A DNA stretch of 48,266 nucleotides from an uncultured Thermomicrobiales bacterium (GCA_902806415.1 CADCWN010000397.1:1-48266); one strand, 5' to 3'; positions 32,777-41,437 are shown, counted from the first letter of the stretch. A program made the numbers and translations. Notes: generated from the sequence alone by a model not told the origin.

Positions 32777-33715
32777 TCACCCCCGCTGCGCCCGCTCGTC
32801 CACCGAGAACGAGAAGACATCCGGGCGGGCGTAGTGGCCGATCGGGTCGAAGTCGAAGCGCGCGCCGGCCAGGGCGTCGGGGTCGAGGTCGGCGTAGATG
32901 ATCCCCTCGCGACCATAGAGCGGGCCGGCGAGATACTCGCCGAGCGGCGAGAGGATCGCGCTGCCGCCCCGGCTCATCTCTTCCGGGGCCTGCTCCAGAT
33001 CGGTCAGCGCCTCGGGGCCGAGGTCGCGCGGGTACATCCCCTTGGTGATGTACTGGTTCGCGGCGAGGACGAAGCAGCGCCCTTCGAGCGCGATGTGCTG
33101 GATCGTGGACTGCCAGGCATCGCGCGCGTCGGCGGTCGGCGCGAGGTAGATCTCGACGCCCTTGGTGTAGAGGGCCGTGCGCGCCAGCGGCATGTAATTC
33201 TCCCAGCAGATCAGCCCGCCGACGCGCCCGAGCGGCGTCCGAAAGACCGGCAGGGTGCTGCCGTCCCCCTCGCCCCAGACCAGCCGCTCGGCGGCGGTCG
33301 GCTTCAGCTTGCGGTGCTTGCCCAGGAGCGCGCCGTCCGGCCCGAAGTAGAGGAGGGTGCAGTAGAGGGTGCCGCCGAGCGGGTCACGCTCGATCACGCC
33401 GATCGCCAGCCAGACCCCGGCCTCGCGCGCCACCGCGCCCAGCCGGTCGGTCGCCGCGCTCGGCACCTCGACCGCGTTGCGATGGTAGCGCGCGAAGAGC
33501 TTGCGCCCCTCGTCGCTGCGACTGCCCACGACCACGCCGAAACTGAGCCCGCGCGGGTAGGCCGGGACGAACGCCTCCGGGAAGAGGACAAGCCGCGCCC
33601 GGCCCGCCGCCTCGGCGATCAGCCCCGCCGCCTTGTCGATCGTCGCGTCGCGGTCGAAGATGATCGGCGCGGCCTGCACGACCGCGACGCGCGTGGGCTC
33701 CGGCGATTCAACCAT
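32777..33715 (-). CDS. Nitrilase-family carbon-nitrogen hydrolase
   Basis: The 312-residue protein has the nitrilase triad: Glu47 in LFPEAFVPAYPRG, Lys136 in KHRKLKPT and Cys170 in GGLICWENYMPL. The CWEN form plus the PAYPRG and QHIALEGRCFVLAANQ stretches point to true (branch 1) nitrilases, which turn nitriles into acids and ammonia. The ATG at 33715 has GGGGAGG 5 bases upstream. It follows the GNAT gene by 27 bases in the same direction and is the third gene of the pheA operon. Confidence 0.93.
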   Translation of the reverse strand: MVESPEPTRVAVVQAAPIIFDRDATIDKAAGLIAEAAGRARLVLFPEAFVPAYPRGLSFGVVVGSRSDEGRKLFARYHRNAVEVPSAATDRLGAVAREAGVWLAIGVIERDPLGGTLYCTLLYFGPDGALLGKHRKLKPTAAERLVWGEGDGSTLPVFRTPLGRVGGLICWENYMPLARTALYTKGVEIYLAPTADARDAWQSTIQHIALEGRCFVLAANQYITKGMYPRDLGPEALTDLEQAPEEMSRGGSAILSPLGEYLAGPLYGREGIIYADLDPDALAGARFDFDPIGHYARPDVFSFSVDERAQRG

Positions 33716-33742
33716 TCTGGCCTCCCCGCCGCATGGCGGCAC

Positions 33743-34441
33743 TCAGGTAAACGATAGGTCGGCCCCGTAGAGGACGAGGCCCAGGGTCCGCGCGACACCC
33801 TGCGAGGCGACGTTGTCCCAGGAGGTGCTGTAGAGCGGCAGCCGCCCGGTCGCGCGCACGGCGGCGACCCAGGCGGCGACGGTCGCCGCCGCGTACCCGC
33901 GCCCGCGATACCGTTCGAGGGTATCGGCCCCCGCCTCCGCCGCGATGTTCGACCACCGCGAACTGCAACAAACCGCCACCGCTTCTTCCCCGTCGAGCAC
34001 GGCGCAACAGGGCTGACTCGTGGCGAAATCGCGCGCCCAGCCGGGGAAGTGCGCCCGCAGCGCAGCGCCATCGGTCAAGCGCACCGCCTCGACCGGGCGT
34101 GGCGCGACGATCCCCTCCGGGCACCACCAGGCCGGGCCGGACCAGACGCTCGCGATCGGCGCGTGCGCCGCAAGGATCGCCCGCAGCCGCCCCTCGCAAC
34201 GGAGCGGGTCGCGCAGATCGGCGGGCGGCGGCTCGGCGGCGAGTAAGGCGTCGATCTCAGCGACGAGGGGCGCGGGGAGATCGTGGCGACAGTGCCACAG
34301 GGTTCCCTCGATCGTTCGGCCGATGAAGAGGCGCGGCGCGGTCGGCCCGCCCGGCTCGTTGACGGCGAGCAACCGCCCCGCCCCGTCGAGCCGGAAGAGG
34401 GTCGCCGCCTGCCGCACCATGAGCGCCAGTTCGCCCGCCAT
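33743..34441 (-). CDS. GNAT-type acetyltransferase
   Basis: The 232-residue protein has a GNAT core in its C-terminal half: VEAVRLTDGAALRAHFP, CCAVLDGEEAVAVCCSSRWS, ERYRGRGYAAATVAAWVAAV (the acetyl-CoA-binding RGxGYA motif) and TSWDNVASQGVARTLGLVLY. The N-terminal half is an extra domain. The acceptor is unknown. It lies 19 bases after pheA, so probably cotranscribed. The start has only a weak purine run upstream. Confidence 0.8.
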   Translation of the reverse strand: MAGELALMVRQAATLFRLDGAGRLLAVNEPGGPTAPRLFIGRTIEGTLWHCRHDLPAPLVAEIDALLAAEPPPADLRDPLRCEGRLRAILAAHAPIASVWSGPAWWCPEGIVAPRPVEAVRLTDGAALRAHFPGWARDFATSQPCCAVLDGEEAVAVCCSSRWSNIAAEAGADTLERYRGRGYAAATVAAWVAAVRATGRLPLYSTSWDNVASQGVARTLGLVLYGADLSFT

Positions 34442-34460
34442 CGTTCGCTGTCGCCCCCAC

Positions 34461-35348
34461 TCAGCCGCGCGTCGCGCTCTCCGCGCGGGCGGAACTGAGG
34501 ACGTGGTACGAGCCGAGGACATTCAGGAAGAGGCAGTGCGTGCGCAACTCGTCAATCGACGCCTGGTAGCGCGGATCGGTCGGGTCGCCCTCGACATCGG
34601 CGTAGAAGTAGTAGTCCCACGGGCGCTCGCGGGCCGGGCGCGACTCGATCTTCGTCAGGTTGAGGCCGTTGGTGGCGATCGGGCCGAGCGCGTTGTAGAG
34701 CGAGCCGGGCGTGTTCGGCACCGAGAAGACCAGCGACCGCTTCACCGTCCCCGGCGCGACCGGCGGCAGGGCGAAACGCGCGGGATCGGCCGGCGCCCCC
34801 ACCGGCGCGAGGACCAGGAATTTGGTGAAGTTGTACGGGTTGTCCTCGATCCGCTCGGCCAGCACGCGCAGGCCGTGGAGCTCGGCGGCGCGCAACCCGG
34901 CGATCGCCGCCTGGCCGCGGGCCCCCTCCTCGCGCACGCGCCGCGCGCTCCCCGCCGTGTCGCCGCCGATCTCCCCCCGGATCCCGTGCCGCGCCAGGAA
35001 GCCGTGCGTCTGCGCCAGCGCCTGCGGGTGCGAGAAGGCGACCGTGATCGCTGACAGTTCGTCCTCCGGCAGGGCCAGCAGATAGTGGTGGACCCAGAGG
35101 TCGAATTCGCCCCGGATCGTCACCGCCTCGCGATGGGTCAGCAAGAGATCGTAGGTGTCGTTGATCGACCCCGCCTGGGAATTCTCGACCGCCACGACAC
35201 CGAACTCGACCGTCCCCGCCGCGACCGCCTCGAAGATCGCGGCGAAGGTGGCGCAGGGGACCGTCTCGCTCGGCCCGAAGATCGCCAGCGCCGCTTCCTC
35301 GGTATTCGCGCCGGGATTGCCGTAGTGCGCCACGCGCGGTCGGGTCAT
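34461..35348 (-). CDS. pheA: Prephenate dehydratase
   Basis: The 295-residue protein joins a prephenate dehydratase domain (GNPGANTEEAALAIFGPSE; FGVVAVENSQAGSINDTYDL; the TKF catalytic motif in NFTKFLVLAP) and an ACT domain (RSLVFSVPNTPGSLYNALGP; GLNLTKIESRPARERPWDYY). It makes phenylpyruvate in Phe synthesis and would be inhibited by Phe through ACT (GSLYNAL and NLTKIESRP are the regulatory motifs). The start has GGGGCGAGG upstream. It heads a minus-strand operon with a GNAT and a nitrilase, possibly a nitrile or aromatic amino-acid side path. Confidence 0.96.
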   Translation of the reverse strand: MTRPRVAHYGNPGANTEEAALAIFGPSETVPCATFAAIFEAVAAGTVEFGVVAVENSQAGSINDTYDLLLTHREAVTIRGEFDLWVHHYLLALPEDELSAITVAFSHPQALAQTHGFLARHGIRGEIGGDTAGSARRVREEGARGQAAIAGLRAAELHGLRVLAERIEDNPYNFTKFLVLAPVGAPADPARFALPPVAPGTVKRSLVFSVPNTPGSLYNALGPIATNGLNLTKIESRPARERPWDYYFYADVEGDPTDPRYQASIDELRTHCLFLNVLGSYHVLSSARAESATRG

Positions 35349-35423
35349 CCTCGCCCCCTGTTTCTTCTGGTCCCTGCTGCCTACACCGGACGCTACGGTA
35401 CCACGCGCCGCCCGCGCGGTCTA

Positions 35424-35457
35424 GGGTGGGCGGGCGGCTTCAGCCGCCCGCCCACCC
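35424..35457. repeat. TTCA-loop palindrome between divergent genes
   Basis: A 16-bp perfect inverted repeat (35424-35439 with 35442-35457) is centred on GGCGGC-TTCA-GCCGCC. It sits between divergent pheA and the ArsR gene, so a terminator role is unlikely here. It belongs to the TTCA/TGAA hairpin family. Confidence 0.8.
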
Positions 35458-35474
35458 CCTCCGGATTATCATGC

Positions 35475-35507
35475 TTGCCTTATATAAGATTCTACTGATA
35501 CAATATC
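35475..35507 (+). promoter_or_regulatory. Promoter and operator-like dyad of the ArsR/glyoxalase pair
   Basis: TTGCCT (35475-35480) and TACAAT (35499-35504) are 18 bases apart. The -10 ends only 7 bases before the ATG at 35512, so the transcript should be leaderless or nearly so. GATA-CAA-TATC (35497-35507) is a dyad over the -10, where an ArsR dimer could bind. Confidence 0.65.
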
Positions 35508-35511
35508 ATCC

Positions 35512-35898
35512 ATGAACGCGTTCGATGTCCTCGGTGACCCGGCGCGGCGGCGCATCCTGGAACTGCTCGCCGAGGGGGAACGGTCGGCGGGCGAACTCGG
35601 CGCGGTTATCCAGGGGGAGTTCGGGATCTCCCAACCGGCGGTGTCGCAGCACTTGCAGGTGCTGCGCGACAACGGGTTCGCGACCGTCCGGGCGGTCGGA
35701 ACCCGGCGCCTCTACGCGATCGACCCGACCCCCCTGCGCGAGATCGAGCGGTGGCTGGCGCGCTACCACCGGTTCTGGGACCCGCGCCTGGACGCACTCG
35801 CCGCCGAACTCGCGCGGGACGAGACCGAGCGCCGCGTGCGGGACGGCACAGGTTCGCCTGCGGACAGCGAGCCAAAGACCAAGGAGAAGGAGGACTGA
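35512..35898 (+). CDS. ArsR-type winged-helix regulator
   Basis: The 128-residue protein has a standard ArsR winged helix: MNAFDVLGDPARRRILELLA, ELGAVIQGEFGISQPAVSQH (recognition helix), LQVLRDNGFATVRAVGTRRL. There is no ELCVCDL-type metal site, so it is likely not an arsenic sensor. The C-terminal tail is charged (SEPKTKEKED). It overlaps the promoter dyad upstream and is 2 bases before the glyoxalase gene, so the pair is one operon with autoregulation. Confidence 0.93.
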   Translation: MNAFDVLGDPARRRILELLAEGERSAGELGAVIQGEFGISQPAVSQHLQVLRDNGFATVRAVGTRRLYAIDPTPLREIERWLARYHRFWDPRLDALAAELARDETERRVRDGTGSPADSEPKTKEKED

Positions 35899-35900
35899 CC

Positions 35901-36278
35901 ATGAAGATCGCGCTCACCAGCGTACCCGTGAACAATCCGTCCGAGGCTCACACCTTCTACACTGAGACCCTGGGCTTCGTCTCCAAGATGTACATGCCCG
36001 AGGCCCAGCTGGCGATCGTCGTCTCCCCCGAGGAGCCCGATGGCACCGGGCTCCTGCTCGAACCGAACGGCAACCCGCTCTCCAAGACCTACCAGGAGGG
36101 TGTCTTCAAGGCCGGATTGCCAATCATCGTCTTCGGCGTCACCGATGTGCGGCAAGAGTACGAGCGGCTGCGTGCGGCGGGCGTGCGGTTCACCCAGGAA
36201 CCGACCACGGCAGAGTGGGGCACGACCGCCGTCTTCGACGATACCTGCGGGAACCTGATCCAGATCCATCAGGCGTAG
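35901..36278 (+). CDS. Glyoxalase/VOC family protein
   Basis: The 125-residue protein has two beta-alpha-beta-beta-beta modules of the VOC fold: VPVNNPSEAHTFYTETLGFV, ...GTGLLLEPNG, VFGVTDVRQEYERLRAAGVR and FDDTCGNLIQIHQ with Glu/His-type ligand positions partly replaced. The start has AAGGAGGAC upstream. ArsR-VOC pairs are common and often act in xenobiotic or toxin resistance, but the substrate is unknown. Confidence 0.88.
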   Translation: MKIALTSVPVNNPSEAHTFYTETLGFVSKMYMPEAQLAIVVSPEEPDGTGLLLEPNGNPLSKTYQEGVFKAGLPIIVFGVTDVRQEYERLRAAGVRFTQEPTTAEWGTTAVFDDTCGNLIQIHQA

Positions 36279-36298
36279 TCGGCGGGGGTGAGGTTGTG

Positions 36299-36432
36299 GC
36301 CCTCACCCCCGGCTCGCTACGCTCGCCACCCCCTCTCCCCATCCGAGGAGAGGGGGAATGGGCGTTGCGGCGCAGCGCTCTTCACCCTCCCCGCGTCGGG
36401 GAGGGTCGCCGCCGCAGCGGCGGGGAGAGGTC
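36299..36432. repeat. Compound palindromic repeat with double-hairpin copy 3
   Basis: Two modules are seen. The first, 36299-36361, holds CCCTCTCCCCATCCGAGGAGAGGGG as a hairpin after a CTCGCTACGCTCGCC stretch. The second, 36383-36432, is the double hairpin ACCCTCCCC-GCGTC-GGGGAGGGT plus CGCCGCCGCAGCGGCGG, then GGAGAGG. The second module matches 27457 and 13519. It lies between convergent VOC and UDG-like genes. Confidence 0.8.
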
Positions 36433-36483
36433 ACATCCATGCCCAACACCCCCGCCCATCACCCATCCTCCCTCAAGCATCCC

Positions 36484-37326
36484 TCAGGTGGCCACACCGC
36501 CGCCCCCGAACCACACCGCCACCCGCACCGCCATCTCCGGCTGCACACGCGCGAACTGGGCATGGCGGTGGCCGTTGGCCCCCGAGGGGTGCGGCAGGCC
36601 GATCAGGCAGCGCGCGGGGTCGAGCGCGCCCGCCGCAACCAGCATCTCGATCGCGTCGGATGCGCACTTGCCGAGCGAGACGATGATCGCACCCGGCACG
36701 GCGCGCAACTCCGGCAGCAGGACCTCCCAGAGATAGCGCCGTAGGATCGGGTTGCCGCGCACGGGCGGGGTGTGCCCGGTCCAGTCGGCCCCGCCGACGA
36801 AGACCGGGTGCCGCACCACCGCCGAGGTTTGCAGGAGGTCGGCCCGCCCGGCGTAGAGGGCGGCGCTGGCCGGGATGTCGAGCGCCGCCGGTATGCCGAT
36901 CCCGTCGAGCATCGCCAGCAGAAAATGCCGGATCGGCCCCGCGAAGCTGGCCTGGTATTTGACGCGCGCGCAGATCGCCGCCCAATCGGTCTCGCCCGCC
37001 AGCAGGGCATCGCGCGAGGCGCGCAGGGCGATCTCCATCTGCCGGAAACCGGGCGTGATCCCGACCAGCACGACCCTGGCACGCGGGTTGATGAAGTCGA
37101 ACGGCGCGTAATAGATCGCCAGCCGCCCCGCCCGGTGGAGCAGGAACTCCGGCATCTGCAACTCGGCGCGCGTCAGGCGCTCGCCCGGTGGCAGCGCGGC
37201 GATCTGCGGGGCAAAACGGGCGAACAGTTCTGCCGCGCCGAGCGTCAACGCCCGCTCGTCCACGGCGATCGGCTCGACCGCGCGCCCGGGCCGCGCCCCC
37301 GACGATGTCGCCGCCATCTCCCCCAT
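36484..37326 (-). CDS. Uracil-DNA-glycosylase-like protein
   Basis: The 280-residue protein has two motifs of the UDG superfamily: ARVVLVGITPGFRQMEIALR (motif 1, the GxxPG type) and CLIGLPHPSGANGHR (motif 3, HPSx). The middle has HTPPVRGNPILRRYLWEVLL and PGAIIVSLGKCASDAIEML. The overall pattern suggests a divergent member that may remove uracil or bind DNA; the activating Asp/Asn cannot be placed with certainty. The start at 37326 has GAGGGGGG upstream, and an ATG at 37317 is possible. Confidence 0.6.
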   Translation of the reverse strand: MGEMAATSSGARPGRAVEPIAVDERALTLGAAELFARFAPQIAALPPGERLTRAELQMPEFLLHRAGRLAIYYAPFDFINPRARVVLVGITPGFRQMEIALRASRDALLAGETDWAAICARVKYQASFAGPIRHFLLAMLDGIGIPAALDIPASAALYAGRADLLQTSAVVRHPVFVGGADWTGHTPPVRGNPILRRYLWEVLLPELRAVPGAIIVSLGKCASDAIEMLVAAGALDPARCLIGLPHPSGANGHRHAQFARVQPEMAVRVAVWFGGGGVAT

Positions 37327-37490
37327 GCCGCCCCCCTCGCCTACGGCGCCCACGCACGATACGTCGCCAGTCTACCAAGCGCGCGGGACGAAGGCCCGTG
37401 CCACCCTATTCGCGTTCTCCGGCAACCTATCGGACAATACGGGCGCGTCGCGCGGCGCACCGTCCGACTACCGTGTCCGATCGGCTAACC

Positions 37491-37532
37491 ACTCGGCACC
37501 CGGCACTCGGCACGCGTACTTCGTACTTCGCG
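37491..37532. repeat. Short heptamer arrays ACYCGGC and GTACTTC
   Basis: ACTCGGC, ACCCGGC, ACTCGGC (37491-37511) are directly followed by two GTACTTC units (37516-37529). There is no inverted partner. It lies just upstream of the AKR ribosome site, like the heptamer arrays at 12657 and 16421. Confidence 0.55.
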
Positions 37533-37545
37533 GGGAGGAACGGAG

Positions 37546-38523
37546 ATGGATACACGACCTTGGGGCGACAGCGGCCTGAGCACGGCGTCGATCGGCTTCG
37601 GCACCTGGCCGATCGGCGGCACCGCCGTCAAGGAGGGCTATGGCGGCGTGGACGACCAGGAGGCGATCGCCGCCATCCGCCACGCGATCGATCTCGGCGT
37701 CACCTGCTTCGACACCGCGCCCGCCTACGGCCTCGGTCGCGCCGAGCGGGTCCTGGCGGAGGCGCTCGGCCCGCGCCGCCAGGAGGTGATCGTCGTCACC
37801 AAGTGCGGCATCCCCTACTCGGAGGAGGAGGGTAAATTCGGGCGCAACGCCACCCACGACCACATCATCGCCTCGGTCGAGGAGAGCCTGCGCCATCTCC
37901 GCAGCGACTATATCGACGTGCTGCTGATCCACTGGCCCGATGTCAACACCCCCGCCGAGGAGACGATGCGCGCCCTCAACGGGCTGCGCGAGGCGGGCAA
38001 GATCCGCCACGCCGGGGTCTCCAACTTCTCGAACGAGCAGCTGGCCGACTGCCTCCAGTATGGGCCGATTGTCTGCAACCAGGTCGGCTACAACCTCTTC
38101 GACCGCCGCCGCGAGGCCGAGACGTTCCCGTTCTGCCGGGAGCGCGGCGTCGGGATCATGGCCTACGGTCCGCTGGCCCACGGCCTCCTCACCGGCACCT
38201 TCACGCGGGAGACGACCTTCGGCGCGCAAGACTGGCGGGCGAGCGGCAAGGCGTTCGGCCTGCCGATCTTCGAGCGCGACAACTTCATCAAGAACGTCGC
38301 CGTCGCGGATGGGCTGAAGGCATTCGCCGAGGAGCGCGGCCACACCCTCCCCCAACTGGCCCTCGCCTGGGTCCTGCGAGAGTCCGCCGTCAGCGTCGCC
38401 CTCGTCGGCGCGCGCAAGGCCGACGAGATCGCGACCGCCCTCCCGGCAGCATCCTGGCATTTAAGCGATGATGACGTCGCCGCGATCGAGCGGCTGATGG
38501 GCGGTGCCGCCGGCAACGAGTAG
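37546..38523 (+). CDS. Aldo/keto reductase
   Basis: The 325-residue (beta/alpha)8 oxidoreductase has the AKR tetrad: Asp in CFDTAPAYGLGRAE (with Tyr), Lys in VVTKCG and His in LLIHWPD. GVSNFSNEQL and the cofactor end SVALVGARKADEI are also there. It reduces or oxidises sugars or aldehydes with NAD(P)H. The start has GGGGAGGAAC upstream. It opens a plus-strand group with a Gfo/Idh and a sugar-nucleotide-like SDR gene, with repeats in the gaps. Confidence 0.94.
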   Translation: MDTRPWGDSGLSTASIGFGTWPIGGTAVKEGYGGVDDQEAIAAIRHAIDLGVTCFDTAPAYGLGRAERVLAEALGPRRQEVIVVTKCGIPYSEEEGKFGRNATHDHIIASVEESLRHLRSDYIDVLLIHWPDVNTPAEETMRALNGLREAGKIRHAGVSNFSNEQLADCLQYGPIVCNQVGYNLFDRRREAETFPFCRERGVGIMAYGPLAHGLLTGTFTRETTFGAQDWRASGKAFGLPIFERDNFIKNVAVADGLKAFAEERGHTLPQLALAWVLRESAVSVALVGARKADEIATALPAASWHLSDDDVAAIERLMGGAAGNE

Positions 38524-38524
38524 C

Positions 38525-38632
38525 AAGTCGTGGGTCGTGAGTCGTGAGAACTGACTGCCAGCGGCGAGTTACTTGGTGAACGAGCAACCGCCATCAGCGC
38601 GTTCTCACGACTCACGACCCACGACCCACGAC
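38525..38632. repeat. AGTCGTG heptamer inverted repeat after the AKR stop
   Basis: The left arm holds AGTCGTG, GGTCGTG, AGTCGTG (38526-38546). Bases 38527-38551 pair perfectly with 38601-38625 (25 bp), and the right arm continues with another CCACGACC unit. It begins two bases after the AKR stop TAG and ends about 20 bases before the next ATG, so it fills the whole intergenic gap. Confidence 0.9.
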
Positions 38633-38655
38633 CGAACGACTGAAAGGAGTCCCCC

Positions 38656-39708
38656 ATGCCCAGCAACACCCTACGGATCGGCTTCGTCGGCGCGGGCGGC
38701 ATTGTCCGCGATCGGCACGTACCGGGGCTGCGGAATGCCCAAGATGTCGAGTTCCACGGCGTGGCGAATCGCAGTCGCGAGTCCTCGACCCGCGCCGCCG
38801 AGGAGTTCGGGATCGAGCGGATCTATGACGACTGGCAGCAACTGGTCGCCGACCCGCAGATCGACATCGTCTGGATCGGCGCGCACCCCTACATGCACCG
38901 GATCGTCACCGAGGCGGCGCTGGAGGCGGGCAAGCACGTCTTCACCCAGGCGCGGATGGCGCTGAACTACGCCGACGCCCGCGCGATGTACGCCGCCGCC
39001 GAGCGCCACCCGAATCAGACGACGATGATCTCGCCGCCGCCCCACTTCATGCCCGGCGACCGGATGGTCCGCCGGATGATCGCCGAGGGCTTCATCGGCG
39101 AGCCGCGCAACATCGTCGTGCAGTCGTACAACGCCGCCTACCTCGACCCCAACACCCCGCGCCACTGGCGGCAGGAGTGGGAAATCTCGGGCTACAACGC
39201 CCTGGATCTGGGGATGATGATCGAGGTCACCAATCGCTGGCTCGGCCCGATGCGGCGCGTCACCGCCCTGGAACGGACCTTCACCAAGGAGCGCCCGGAC
39301 GGCCAGGGCGGCACCGCCCCGGTCGAGCGCCCCGACACCCTCTCGGTCGTCGCCGAGCTGACGAGCGGCGCGCTGGCGACGATCACCTGTAGCGGCGTCG
39401 CGGGCCTCGCCGAGGGGGCCAACGGCTTCCAGATCTACGGCACCGACGGCAGCATCCGCTACCTCGCCGAGGGCGGCTACAACACGATCCTGGCGGGCAA
39501 GACCGGCGACAAGGAACTCAAGCAGATCCCCATCCCCGCCGACGAGCGCCGCGAGTGGACCGCCGAGGTCGACTTCATCGAGGCGATCCGCGCCGGTCGC
39601 CCCACCGTCGAGCCGACCTTCACCGACGGCCTCCAATATATGGAGACGACCGAGGCGATCTTCCGGTCGATCGAGAGCGGCAAGGTGGTGGAGTTGCCGC
39701 TGGGTTAG
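38656..39708 (+). CDS. Gfo/Idh/MocA family oxidoreductase
   Basis: The 350-residue protein has an N-terminal Rossmann domain (RIGFVGAGGIVRDRHVPGLR; VWIGAHPYMHRIVTEAALEA; GKHVFTQARMALN, where the usual EKP motif is changed to TQA) and a C-terminal beta domain (HWRQEWEISGYNALDLGMM with the usual GG-H motif altered). It likely oxidises a sugar or inositol with NAD(P). The EKP change is notable, since that Lys often helps catalysis. The start has AAGGAG upstream. The stop TAG is the first part of the next repeat. Confidence 0.9.
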   Translation: MPSNTLRIGFVGAGGIVRDRHVPGLRNAQDVEFHGVANRSRESSTRAAEEFGIERIYDDWQQLVADPQIDIVWIGAHPYMHRIVTEAALEAGKHVFTQARMALNYADARAMYAAAERHPNQTTMISPPPHFMPGDRMVRRMIAEGFIGEPRNIVVQSYNAAYLDPNTPRHWRQEWEISGYNALDLGMMIEVTNRWLGPMRRVTALERTFTKERPDGQGGTAPVERPDTLSVVAELTSGALATITCSGVAGLAEGANGFQIYGTDGSIRYLAEGGYNTILAGKTGDKELKQIPIPADERREWTAEVDFIEAIRAGRPTVEPTFTDGLQYMETTEAIFRSIESGKVVELPLG

Positions 39709-39815
39709 TCCGTAGTCCGTAGTCCGTAGTCCGTAGCAGGAGCGTTGTGGCGCGGTGCCTTTCTGACAGGCACGGTACTTAAGACAAGCCCTCTACGGAC
39801 TACGGACTACGGACT
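39707..39815. repeat. AGTCCGT heptamer inverted repeat at the Gfo/Idh stop
   Basis: Four AGTCCGT units (39707-39734) face three ACGGACT units (39795-39815), their complement. The gene's stop TAG (39706-39708) overlaps the first unit. The element fills almost the whole gap up to the epimerase ribosome site. Confidence 0.92.
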
Positions 39816-39838
39816 AACCGACTCATCATGGAGTAGCA

Positions 39839-40681
39839 ATGCGCATCCTCATCACCGGCGGCAACGGTCGCCTCGGCAGCTGGGTCGGGCGCGATCTGCG
39901 CGCCCACGGCCACGAGATCGTCAGCGTCGATCGGCAGTTGCCCGCACAGCGCGAGCCCGGCATTCGGCACCGCGCGGTCGAGTTGGGCGACCTGGGGCAG
40001 ATCGTCGGCGCGCTGGTCGGCTGCGACGCCGTCCTGCACTTCGGCGCGATCCCCTCCCCCTGGAGCTATCCCGACGAGGTCGTCTTCCTCAACAACGTGG
40101 CGGCGACCTACAACGTCCTGCAAGCGGCGATGACGGTCGGGATCCGCCGCGCGATCATCGCCTCCAGCGCCTCCGGCTACGGGATGGCCTGGGCGCGACC
40201 GACCTTCCCCCCGCTCTACGTGCCGCTCGACGAGGACCACCCGTTCCTGGCGCACGACCCCTACGCCCTCTCGAAGGAGGTGGACGAGCGGACGGCGGAG
40301 ATGTTTGCGCGCCGTTGCGGGATGACCGTCCTCGCCTACCGCTTCCATTGGATCGCCCGCCCCGGCGAGGCGCGGGCGCGCGGGACGAATCCGGGGCCGG
40401 TCGAGGAGAAGGAGGCGACCAACCTCTGGGGCTACGTGGACATCCGCGACGCCGCGCAAGCCTGCCGCCTCGGCCTGGCGGCGGACCTCAGCGGTTTCCA
40501 CCCGTTCAACATCATCGCCGCCGACACCCTCCGACCCGAGCCGACCGAGGCGCTGCTGCGCGCACAGCTGCCCACGACCGAGGTGCGCGCCCCGCTCCCC
40601 GGCAACGCCTCGCCCTGGTCGATCGAGAAGGCCCGCCGGGTGCTGGGCTACGCCCCGCAACACTCCTGGCGCGACGAGTGA
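39839..40681 (+). CDS. NAD-dependent epimerase/dehydratase (uronate-dehydrogenase-like)
   Basis: The 280-residue extended SDR has ITGGNGRLGSWVGRDL (GxxGxxG), DAVLHFGAIPSPW, SSASGYG and YALSK (the YxxxK pair, Tyr at about residue 142). The short length without a long sugar-binding loop recalls uronate dehydrogenase or similar enzymes. The sugar oxidoreductases upstream (AKR, Gfo/Idh) support a shared sugar acid path. The start has only GGAG further upstream, at about 9 bases. Confidence 0.9.
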   Translation: MRILITGGNGRLGSWVGRDLRAHGHEIVSVDRQLPAQREPGIRHRAVELGDLGQIVGALVGCDAVLHFGAIPSPWSYPDEVVFLNNVAATYNVLQAAMTVGIRRAIIASSASGYGMAWARPTFPPLYVPLDEDHPFLAHDPYALSKEVDERTAEMFARRCGMTVLAYRFHWIARPGEARARGTNPGPVEEKEATNLWGYVDIRDAAQACRLGLAADLSGFHPFNIIAADTLRPEPTEALLRAQLPTTEVRAPLPGNASPWSIEKARRVLGYAPQHSWRDE

Positions 40682-40760
40682 GGGCCCCCCTTGCGAGGCG
40701 ATGCGCGGGTCGATGCCGACGCTGACCGGCGATTGAACTCGCCAGCCCACCGGCCAGGTG

Positions 40761-41408
40761 CTATTCCGCCTGGAGCTCGCGCAGCATCAGCGCGGCGACA
40801 TGCCGCCCCCAGCGCTCGCGGTCGGCCCGCACCAGGGGATCGAACCCGAGGTCGCGCGCGAAGGTGTCGGCGTGCGCGAACGGGAACCAGCACAGCGACA
40901 GCATGGCGAGCAGGAACGCGGTCGGGTCGGTCGAGCGGTTCCCCCCCGATCCCAACAGGGCCGTCGTGATCGCCAGCCCCTCGCGGATGGCGTCGGCGTG
41001 CGCGGCGGTCGCGCGGAGGGCCGCGCCGCCGGCCAGCGCCTCGCGCTCCAGCAACCGGACGAAGCTCGGTCGCGACGCTAGGAAGTCGAGGTAGCTGCCG
41101 ACGATGGCGACCAGCGCCCCTTCCGGCCCGCCGTCCGGCTCCACGTCCGTCAGCGCCCGCGCCGACGCCCCGGCGACGAAGGCCAGCTCGGCCGCGAAGA
41201 TCCGCTCCAGCACCGCCCCGTAGAGCGCCTCTTTCGACCCGAAGAAGTACCCCGGTGTGCCGCGCGACACCCCGGCGCGCTCGCCGATCGCCTGGAGGCT
41301 CGTGGCGTCGTAGCCCCCCTCCGCGAAGAGTTGCTCGGCCGCGTCCAGGATCACCTCGCGCGAGCGGTCCGCGTCGCGCACCCGACCGGCGGGCGCCCCA
41401 TCGCCCAT
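40761..41408 (-). CDS. TetR family regulator of the SugE cassette
   Basis: The 215-residue protein has a TetR_N domain: REVILDAAEQLFAEGGYDAT, LQAIGERAGVSRGTPGYFFG and SKEALYGAVLERIF. GTPGYFFGSKEAL is the recognition helix and its turn. The start has GGGAGGGAG 3-4 bases upstream. It lies 29 bases after sugE on the same strand and is the best candidate to bind the two palindromic operators at 42735 and 43251 (inference). Confidence 0.92.
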   Translation of the reverse strand: MGDGAPAGRVRDADRSREVILDAAEQLFAEGGYDATSLQAIGERAGVSRGTPGYFFGSKEALYGAVLERIFAAELAFVAGASARALTDVEPDGGPEGALVAIVGSYLDFLASRPSFVRLLEREALAGGAALRATAAHADAIREGLAITTALLGSGGNRSTDPTAFLLAMLSLCWFPFAHADTFARDLGFDPLVRADRERWGRHVAALMLRELQAE

Positions 41409-41437
41409 CCACTCCCTCCCCCACGACCATCGGTCAC

